From positions 1 through 64,000 of the forward strand of contig CABTZK010000004.1 in NCBI GenBank assembly GCA_902489275.1: a DNA stretch of 64,000 bases. Direction: 5' to 3'. The notes under the pieces are model-generated. The model saw nothing but the letters and a program-made list of their open reading frames with translations, had not been told where the DNA came from and did not search any database. Source of the DNA: an uncultured Porphyromonadaceae bacterium. Its GTDB lineage: Bacteria > Bacteroidota > Bacteroidia > Bacteroidales > Muribaculaceae. The translations under genes and the position numbers were made by a program. Below, in pieces: positions 58,156-64,000 of this stretch (position 1 is its first letter; every line of letters starts with the position of its first letter).

Positions 58156-59436
58156 TTACCAGGCAAACATGGGATAGTCCTTCATGATGCTGTTCACTTT
58201 CTCGCGGACAGACTTGATCGTAGCCTCGCACTCTGGCTTTTGCAGAACGGTGTCGATGAGCTCAACGATTTGTGGCATGAGCTCTTCCTTAGCGCCACGA
58301 GTGGTCATGGCAGGCGTGCCAATGCGCAAGCCCGAGGTTTGGAAAGCGCTACGGTCGTCGTAGGGAACCATGTTCTTGTTGACGGTGATGTCGGCAGCTA
58401 CAAGGGCGTTCTCGGCCACTTTTCCCGTGAGTTCGGGGAACTTGGGGCGCAAGTCGATGAGCATGCTGTGATTCTCGGTGCCGCCCGTGCAAATCTTGTA
58501 GCCCTTGTCGAGAAATGCCTGTGCCATCACGGCAGCGTTTTTCTTGACTTGGGTCTGGTATTCCTTGAATTCGGGTTGCAGCGCCTCGCCAAAAGCGACA
58601 GCCTTGGCAGCGATCACATGCTCAAGCGGGCCGCCCTGCACACCTGGGAAGACAGCCGAGTCGATCAGCGACGACATTTTGCGCACGACTCCTTTCTTGG
58701 TGGTCTTTCCCCACGGATTTTCGAAGTCCTTACCCAGCAAGATGATACCGCCACGAGGGCCGCGCAAGGTCTTGTGGGTAGTCGAGGTGACGATGTGGGC
58801 ATACTTCAATGGGTTCTTGAGCAAGCCCGCAGCGATGAGGCCTGCAGGGTGAGCCATATCAATCATGAGCAGGGCTCCCACCTTGTCGGCAATCGCCCGC
58901 ATGCGCTCGTAGTCCCAGTCGCGGCTGTAGGCGCTCGCGCCGCCCACGATGAGCTTGGGGCGCTCGCGCAGCGCCACTTCCTCCATCATGTCATAGTCAA
59001 CGAGACCTGTATCTTTTTTGACATCATACTCACAATCCTGGAACATAATACCCGAGAAGTTCACTGGGCTGCCGTGCGACAGGTGCCCGCCCATCGACAA
59101 GTTCAATCCCATGAATTTGTCGCCGGGTTTAAGACAGGTCATGAACACGGCCATGTTGGCTTGCGCGCCACTGTGGGGTTGCACGTTGGCATACTCGGCG
59201 CCGAACAGCTTCTTAATGCGCTCGATGGCCAAAGTCTCACTCTCGTCCACAAACTGGCATCCGCCATAATAGCGATGTCCGCTGTAGCCCTCGGCATACT
59301 TATTGGTGAGGCACGAGCCCATGGCCTGCATCACTTGCTCACTCACAAAGTTCTCGCTCGCAATCAGCTCCATGCCGTGAAGCTGGCGGTTGTGCTCTTT
59401 CTCGATGATGTTGAAAAGTTCAGTATCTCTTACCAT
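58156..59436 (-). CDS. glyA: Serine hydroxymethyltransferase
   Basis: A 426-residue PLP enzyme converting serine and tetrahydrofolate to glycine and methylene-THF. LIASENFVSEQVM, YAEGYSGHRYYGGC, LNLSMGGHLSHG, and the PLP lysine in VTSTTHKTLRGPRGG are all present. The length is standard. A plus-strand frame of about 465 codons lies opposite it, but that is a product of codon bias and not a gene. No regulatory element other than the terminator was found with confidence. Confidence 0.98.
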   Translation of the reverse strand: MVRDTELFNIIEKEHNRQLHGMELIASENFVSEQVMQAMGSCLTNKYAEGYSGHRYYGGCQFVDESETLAIERIKKLFGAEYANVQPHSGAQANMAVFMTCLKPGDKFMGLNLSMGGHLSHGSPVNFSGIMFQDCEYDVKKDTGLVDYDMMEEVALRERPKLIVGGASAYSRDWDYERMRAIADKVGALLMIDMAHPAGLIAAGLLKNPLKYAHIVTSTTHKTLRGPRGGIILLGKDFENPWGKTTKKGVVRKMSSLIDSAVFPGVQGGPLEHVIAAKAVAFGEALQPEFKEYQTQVKKNAAVMAQAFLDKGYKICTGGTENHSMLIDLRPKFPELTGKVAENALVAADITVNKNMVPYDDRSAFQTSGLRIGTPAMTTRGAKEELMPQIVELIDTVLQKPECEATIKSVREKVNSIMKDYPMFAW

Positions 59437-59597
59437 AATTGAAAGATGTTATTAAATGGTTGTTTTTAAGTTACAGTACACTTGATTGTATTTCAAAGTG
59501 CTAAGGTAGTCATTTATTTCGATATGGCGAACCTTTTAGCGAAAAATCTTTTTCCTGATCCAGGGTGCGCATGAGCCCGTGCCTGCATAGAGCAATA

Positions 59598-59630
59598 GAG
59601 GGAGCGTGTTTTTAAGGCACACTCCCTCTC
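59598..59630 (-). terminator. Hairpin after aspA
   Basis: AGAGGGAGCGTG (59598-59609) pairs with CACACTCCCTCT (59619-59630) with one wobble, just past the aspA stop. The T-run on the minus strand is poor, so strength is uncertain. Confidence 0.6.
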
Positions 59631-59652
59631 TGGATCGGGGCCGCGCAAGCCC

Positions 59653-61068
59653 TTAGATTGAGAACTTGTGGCTGCTTTGGAGCATTTGCGCGGGATTCAG
59701 CGCCTCGTCGAGCGATTTCTTGTCCATGAGGCCTTTTTCCAGCACGATGTCGTAAACCGATCGGTTGGTCTCCAGCGCCTCCTTGGCAACCTTAGTGCTT
59801 TGCTTGTAGCCAATGTAGGGGTTGAGGGCGGTTACAATGCCGATGCTGTTCTTCACCATCTCGGCAGTGCGGTCGGCATTCACGGTGATGCCCTCGATGC
59901 ACTCGCGGGTGAGGGTGTCGATGGCATTGGTCAGCCAAATCTGGCTTTCGATGATGCTCTCGGTGATGACGGGCTCCATCACGTTGAGTTGGAGTTGCCC
60001 AGCCTCGGCGGCAAACGACACGGTGGTGTCGTTGCCAATCACCTTGAAACAAACCTGGTTGGTCACCTCGGGAATCACAGGGTTCACCTTGCCCGGCATG
60101 ATGGAGCTGCCAGGAGCCTTGGGAGGCAAGTTAATCTCGTGCAAGCCGCAACGAGGGCCGCTGGCCATGAGGCGCAGGTCGTTGCAAATCTTGCTCAACT
60201 TCACGGCCAAGCGCTTCAAGGCGCCACTGTAGGAGACGTAGGCTCCCGTGTCGGGGGTAGCCTCCACGAGGTCGCCTGCAAGCTCAAATGGCTCGCCGGT
60301 GAGCGCGGCCAGTTTCTTGGTGCAGAGCGCGGCAAAGCCCGGAACGGCATTCAGCCCGGTGCCGATGGCCGTGCCCCCCATGTTGATCTCGTGGAGCAGA
60401 CGCACGTTGCGGTCGAGGTTCAGCACCTCTTCCTCCATGTTGCAGGCAAATGCGTTAAACTCCTGTCCACTGGTCATGGGCACAGCGTCTTGCAGCTGTG
60501 TGCGCCCCATCTTGATCACATCCTTGAATTCTTCGCCCTTGGCGCGCATGGCGGCAATCATGTTTTTCAAGCTCTTCACCAGCTTGTGGTTGAGCAGGAT
60601 GAAAGTCAGGCGAATCGTGGTGGGATACACGTCGTTGGTCGACTGGCCGCAGTTCAAGTGGTCGTTGGGCCAGCAATACTGGTACTCGCCCTTGTGGTGT
60701 CCCATGATTTCCAGGGCACGATTGGCGATTACCTCGTTGGCATTCATGTTCACGCTGGTGCCGGCGCCGCCTTGCATCATGTCGACGGGGAAGTCCTCGT
60801 GGAACTTGCCGTCGAGAATCTCGTCACACGCTTGGCACACGGCAGTTTTGATTTCGTCGTTGATCACGCCAAGCTCATTGTTCGCCATCATGGCAGCTTT
60901 CTTGACGTAGGCAATGGCGTTGACATATTCAGGGAAGTCGCACATGTGCAGCGCCGAGATGCGGTAGTTGTTGATGGCACGTTGGGTCTGGACGCCATAG
61001 TAGGCGTTTTCAGGAACTTGAAGCTCGCCTAAGAGGTCACTTTCAAGCCGGATTTTTTTTTCACTCAT
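59653..61068 (-). CDS. aspA: Aspartate ammonia-lyase
   Basis: AspA splits aspartate into fumarate and ammonia, feeding fumarate respiration with menaquinone. The 471 residues match the fumarase/aspartase superfamily: GVQTQRAINNY, DMMQGGAGTSVNMNANEV, GQSTNDVYPTTIRL, GRTQLQDAVPMTSGQEF and GSSIMPGKVNPVIPEV, with the catalytic Ser loop. It ends PAQMLQSSHKFSI. It is followed by a hairpin and preceded by rpiB (95-nt gap). Confidence 0.97.
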   Translation of the reverse strand: MSEKKIRLESDLLGELQVPENAYYGVQTQRAINNYRISALHMCDFPEYVNAIAYVKKAAMMANNELGVINDEIKTAVCQACDEILDGKFHEDFPVDMMQGGAGTSVNMNANEVIANRALEIMGHHKGEYQYCWPNDHLNCGQSTNDVYPTTIRLTFILLNHKLVKSLKNMIAAMRAKGEEFKDVIKMGRTQLQDAVPMTSGQEFNAFACNMEEEVLNLDRNVRLLHEINMGGTAIGTGLNAVPGFAALCTKKLAALTGEPFELAGDLVEATPDTGAYVSYSGALKRLAVKLSKICNDLRLMASGPRCGLHEINLPPKAPGSSIMPGKVNPVIPEVTNQVCFKVIGNDTTVSFAAEAGQLQLNVMEPVITESIIESQIWLTNAIDTLTRECIEGITVNADRTAEMVKNSIGIVTALNPYIGYKQSTKVAKEALETNRSVYDIVLEKGLMDKKSLDEALNPAQMLQSSHKFSI

Positions 61069-61163
61069 GATAATTGTTTTTTTATATCAAGTTAATAGGT
61101 TTAATGATCGATAGCGCGTGTGGAGCGCGTGTCAAGGCATCGCTGTGGGCAGCCAGGCATGGG

Positions 61164-61631
61164 TCACTCGCCCTCGGGGGGCACGGGAATCTTCTTGATG
61201 CGGCGCTGGTGCCGGCCAGCCTCGAAATCGGTGCTGAGGAACTCCTTGACCATGGCAATGGCCTCGTCGTCGGTCACGAAGCGGCCTGGCAGCGCGATAA
61301 AGTTAGCATTGTTGTGCTGACGAGCTAAGCGGGCAATTTCGGGCAGCCAGCACAGAGCCGAGCGAATGCCTGGGTGGTGGTTCACGGTCATGTTCACCCC
61401 CTCGCCGCTGCCGCAAATGGCGATGCCCGGGTAGCACTCGCCACGCTCCACGGCGAATGCAGCCGGGTGGGCATAGTCGGGATAGTCGCAACTTTGGTCA
61501 CTATAGGTCCCGAAATCCTTGTAGGCGATGCCTTGGTCGTCAAGATAACGCATCACGGCCTGCTTGGTGGCAAAGCCCGCATGGTCGCTACAGATAGCGA
61601 TGGGGAGATGAGGTTTTAAAATTGAAGCCAT
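61164..61631 (-). CDS. rpiB: Ribose-5-phosphate isomerase B
   Basis: RpiB interconverts ribose-5-phosphate and ribulose-5-phosphate in the pentose phosphate pathway. The 155-residue protein has ICSDHAGFATK, FGTYSDQSCDYPDYAH, the catalytic Cys in IAICGSGEGVNMTVN, and the HNNANFIALPGRFV block, as RpiB rather than RpiA. It lies between the CapD-like gene (74-nt gap) and aspA (95-nt gap), all on the same strand; co-transcription is possible. Confidence 0.95.
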   Translation of the reverse strand: MASILKPHLPIAICSDHAGFATKQAVMRYLDDQGIAYKDFGTYSDQSCDYPDYAHPAAFAVERGECYPGIAICGSGEGVNMTVNHHPGIRSALCWLPEIARLARQHNNANFIALPGRFVTDDEAIAMVKEFLSTDFEAGRHQRRIKKIPVPPEGE

Positions 61632-61705
61632 TTGTTTTCCTTGTTTTTAGTGATTTCAGTAATTATGCTATTGTATTTCTAACGAAAGCCACGGGCGACG
61701 CGCCT

Positions 61706-63697
61706 CTACGGGTCGCAAGCGGGGATGGACTCTTCTCGCTTGTCGCTGCACCGCTTGAGTTCCTGGTCGATTTTCTCAAACTCGGAGTTGCAGCTATGGT
61801 ACTCGGGGACAAACTCCTTCATGTGACAAATCATGTCATGCACCCTGCCCTCGGCAGCACACTTGATAATGGTGGCAATCGCGCCGCGCACCGTTGTGAA
61901 ATCGTAGGTGCGCACCTTAGCAATCATGATTTTATCATTATCGGTCTTGGTGGGGGCCTCCTCGTCGCTGAGCAGCTCCTCGTAGAGTTTCTCGCCTGGG
62001 CGAAGGCCAATCTCGACGATTTTGATGTCGATGTCCGGGCGCAAGCCCGCCAGCGAAATCATGCGGGTAGCCAGGTCATAGATTTTGACGGGCTTGCCCA
62101 TGTCGAAGATATAAATCTCACCGCCACGCCCCATGCACCCGGCCTCCAGCACGAGCGAGCAGGCCTCGGGAATCGTCATGAAATAGCGGATGACCTCGCG
62201 ATGCGTGACGGTGACGGGGCCGCCTTCTCGAATTTGCTTGCGAAAAAGCGGGATGACCGAGCCATTAGAGCCAAGCACGTTGCCAAACCGGGTGGTGATG
62301 AACTGCGTGCCATTCCCCTGGTCTTTGAGATAGAAGAAAAGCGACTGGGTGTAAATCTCGGCAAGGCGCTTGGTGCACCCCATCACGTTGCTCGGGTTCA
62401 CAGCCTTGTCGGTGGAAATCATCACAAACTTGTAGACGCCATACTTGACCGCGAGGTCGGCAATGTTGCGCGTCCCCATCACATTGGTGAGCACAGCCTC
62501 CACAGGGTTGAGCTCCATCATGGGCACATGCTTGTAGGCCGCGGCATGAAAGACATATTTAGGACGGTAGGTCTTGAAGGCCTCTTCCATGCGGTCGCGG
62601 TTCTGCACATCGCCGATAAAGAGAGCCACATCGGCCTCAGGAAACTTTTTTTGCATTTCAAGGGCTAAGTCGTGCATGGGCGTTTCAGCTTGGTCAACCA
62701 AAACGATTTTATCGGCCTTGTAGACCGCCACATGGCGCACAATCTCGCTTCCAATGCTGCCGCATGCGCCCGTGATGAGCACACACGAGTGGCTGATGTG
62801 GGAGCGCACAAGGGTGCTGTTGAGCACAATGAGGTCACGCCCCAGGAGATCCTCGATTTGCACTTCCTTGACATGGGTCGAAATGCCACCGCTCGCCTCC
62901 TCGGCCGTCTCGTCGGCCTCAAATTCCCGGACATCATTGATGGAGAGCAGCTTCAGGTTGTGTTTCATGAAGAAATCGGCAAATCCGCTGCGCATGAGCC
63001 CAATATTCTCGGAATTGAAAATCAGCGCGTGAATCCCGTTTCTCACAAAGGTGTCGACCAACGTCTCAGGGTCGTAGCTGTAGACCTTGAAACCGTTAAT
63101 CTCGCTGCCCGTCTTGCTGCGCTTGCTGCTGAGCAGGCCCACGGGGCGATACTTGCCATTAATCTCGCTCTTGAGCGCGTTGGCCAAGATAAGCGAGTTA
63201 ATCGACGTGCCTAACACGATCACCCGCTTGCGGCCGGTATCGAGTTGCATGAGATGGGCATAGAGCTGCTTGGCGAGGAAACGCTCCATCACCAAGAAAG
63301 CAAACGAGACGATGCCCACAATAATAATGTGCATGATGCTCATCAACGTCTCTCCAGTGACCAGCAGCACCAGCACATTGATGGCCAGCAGGGAGGAGGT
63401 AGCCAGCATGACGACCACAAACTCGCGGTACAGATCCTCAATCACCGAGAGCCTGATAATGCGGGTATAGCTCCTGGAGAAAAACGTGACTAAGAAATAA
63501 ACCGTCAAGATAAGCAGCCAAACACCTATCGGGTCCAGAATACCGGAAGCCGTCCCGCTCAAGATGTCGCTCAAAGCAAGCATCCAGTAGCTGCACGACA
63601 CAATGAGCATGTCGACAACCAGGACGAGCCAGCGCGGAGCAGTCTTGACACGAAGTGCCCTTAACGGTTTTGAGTATAATAATTTGTTGAAAATCAT
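61706..63697 (-). CDS. Membrane-bound nucleotide-sugar 4,6-dehydratase (CapD/PglF-like)
   Basis: A 663-residue protein with four N-terminal membrane helices (about 20-130), a CoA-binding-like Rossmann domain (about 150-280), and a catalytic SDR domain (about 300-600). The NAD motif is LITGACGSIGSEIVRH. The catalytic block FVMISTDKAVNPSNVMGCTKRLAE has Met in place of the SDR Tyr, as in PglF-type UDP-GlcNAc 4,6-dehydratases. It should make a precursor of deoxy-amino sugars for surface glycans. Its -7 box is at 63781-63788. Confidence 0.93.
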   Translation of the reverse strand: MIFNKLLYSKPLRALRVKTAPRWLVLVVDMLIVSCSYWMLALSDILSGTASGILDPIGVWLLILTVYFLVTFFSRSYTRIIRLSVIEDLYREFVVVMLATSSLLAINVLVLLVTGETLMSIMHIIIVGIVSFAFLVMERFLAKQLYAHLMQLDTGRKRVIVLGTSINSLILANALKSEINGKYRPVGLLSSKRSKTGSEINGFKVYSYDPETLVDTFVRNGIHALIFNSENIGLMRSGFADFFMKHNLKLLSINDVREFEADETAEEASGGISTHVKEVQIEDLLGRDLIVLNSTLVRSHISHSCVLITGACGSIGSEIVRHVAVYKADKIVLVDQAETPMHDLALEMQKKFPEADVALFIGDVQNRDRMEEAFKTYRPKYVFHAAAYKHVPMMELNPVEAVLTNVMGTRNIADLAVKYGVYKFVMISTDKAVNPSNVMGCTKRLAEIYTQSLFFYLKDQGNGTQFITTRFGNVLGSNGSVIPLFRKQIREGGPVTVTHREVIRYFMTIPEACSLVLEAGCMGRGGEIYIFDMGKPVKIYDLATRMISLAGLRPDIDIKIVEIGLRPGEKLYEELLSDEEAPTKTDNDKIMIAKVRTYDFTTVRGAIATIIKCAAEGRVHDMICHMKEFVPEYHSCNSEFEKIDQELKRCSDKREESIPACDP

Positions 63698-63780
63698 ATC
63701 TACAAGAGAGAAAATGATATTAATGGCTGTTCATTGCCACAATCAAAACAAGCCGCAAAAACTATGCTTGCTAATGGTTG

Positions 63781-63788
63781 CAAAATTA
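63781..63788 (-). promoter_or_regulatory. -7 box for the CapD-like gene
   Basis: On the minus strand TAATTTTG matches TAnnTTTG, 83 nt upstream of the ATG at 63697. Confidence 0.45.
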
Positions 63789-63883
63789 GTGAATAAGTTT
63801 CAAATAGGCATTATAATCTGGATAAATTTCGCCCTACAACCAGAAAAACCGCCAAGGCTGGCCCAAAATCGAATCATTTTATC

Positions 63884-63891
63884 TAAATTTG
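63884..63891 (+). promoter_or_regulatory. -7 box for the gene at the right edge
   Basis: TAAATTTG matches TAnnTTTG, 77 nt before the ATG at 63969. Confidence 0.45.
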
Positions 63892-63968
63892 CAAAAATAA
63901 ACCTCACAGCGCGCATCGGCGGCGAGCAAAAAACGCAAATCCATTCAATTCTATAATTCACCCGAACA

Positions 63969-64000
63969 ATGAAAAAAATCGTAACCTGTCTCATTGCAAT
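63969..64000 (+). CDS. Secreted protein, N-terminal fragment cut by the window edge
   Basis: ATG at 63969 opens MKKIVTCLIA, the start of a signal peptide or lipoprotein signal. Only ten codons are in the window, so no function can be given. It is divergent from the CapD-like gene and is preceded by a TAAATTTG box. Confidence 0.5.
   Translation, partial: MKKIVTCLIA

Noticed and set aside
58045..59442. Plus-strand open frame of about 465 codons opposite glyA
   Set aside because: It lies fully antisense to the certain glyA gene, has no recognisable domain, and its His/Val/Leu-rich composition is that of a mirrored codon-biased gene.
59668..61032. Plus-strand open frame of about 454 codons opposite aspA
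   Set aside because: Same reason: antisense to aspA, no family motifs, composition typical of a shadow.
1..64000. tRNA, rRNA, CRISPR array or insertion sequence
   Set aside because: Most gaps are below 200 nt and none shows a cloverleaf, repeat-spacer pattern, transposase gene or terminal inverted repeats of IS type.

Overview
The window is a contiguous stretch of a Bacteroidales chromosome. The evidence is the RagA/SusC and RagB/SusD proteins, many TonB-dependent receptors and outer-membrane barrels, lipoproteins with short LxxC boxes, a eukaryote-type GT3 glycogen synthase, a lipidated TamA (TamL), a long-form amidophosphoribosyltransferase, DUF4876/DUF6850/DUF4292 proteins, and Bacteroidetes-type promoters (TAnnTTTG at -7, several with TTTG 19-20 nt upstream). 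G+C looks mid-50s by eye. That and the gene styles suggest Muribaculaceae or a close family, but this is an inference. About 45 protein genes are visible. I saw no tRNA, rRNA, CRISPR array, insertion sequence or prophage.

Layout. 1-6184 (+): trkA (cut by the left edge) and trkH potassium uptake, ftsK, a LolA-like lipoprotein carrier and trxB. 6297-7475 (-): a secreted protein of unknown function with a Bacteroidetes C-terminal tail. 7637-12209 (-): menD-menB-menC-menE of menaquinone synthesis, divergent from hcp (12371-14032, +), with a Crp/Fnr-like dyad between them. 14362-19723 (+): a susC-susD pair followed by a secreted glutamine-amidotransferase-like (BPL_N) protein, then a second TonB-type receptor (19910-22354). 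22455-23805 (-): two small outer-membrane barrels. 23940-26187 (+): apbE and trpS. 26310-26585 (-): HU.

26868-31810 (+): two overlapping rhomboid proteases, a membrane-anchored EEP-family hydrolase and an M3 peptidase, probably one operon. 31911-34977 (-): a HAD phosphatase and TamL. 35085-35636 (+): a DJ-1-like protein. 35946-41309 (+): a TonB receptor, DUF4876 lipoprotein and DUF6850 barrel operon whose promoter is covered by a 27-bp dyad. 41339-49132: a minus-strand surface and polysaccharide zone (GT2, and the dut-TPR-DUF4292-GNAT-flippase operon), interrupted by one plus-strand gene for an isolated M16-peptidase half without a zinc motif.

49577-58014 (+): dnaK with an unusual repeat-rich upstream region, a translationally coupled glycogen synthase and alpha-glucan phosphorylase pair, and a PurF-like amidotransferase with a hairpin leader. 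58156-63697 (-): glyA, aspA, rpiB and a CapD/PglF-type nucleotide-sugar dehydratase. A secreted protein gene begins at 63969 and runs off the right edge.

The genes fit an anaerobic gut commensal: envelope import and assembly, anaerobic respiration and fumarate metabolism (menaquinone, AspA), nitrosative stress (Hcp), glycogen storage and surface polysaccharide export. Three places stand out as least explained: the susCD/BPL_N locus, the TonB-DUF4876-DUF6850 operon with its promoter dyad, and the operator-like repeats upstream of dnaK. No clearly new multi-gene defence or mobile system was found.
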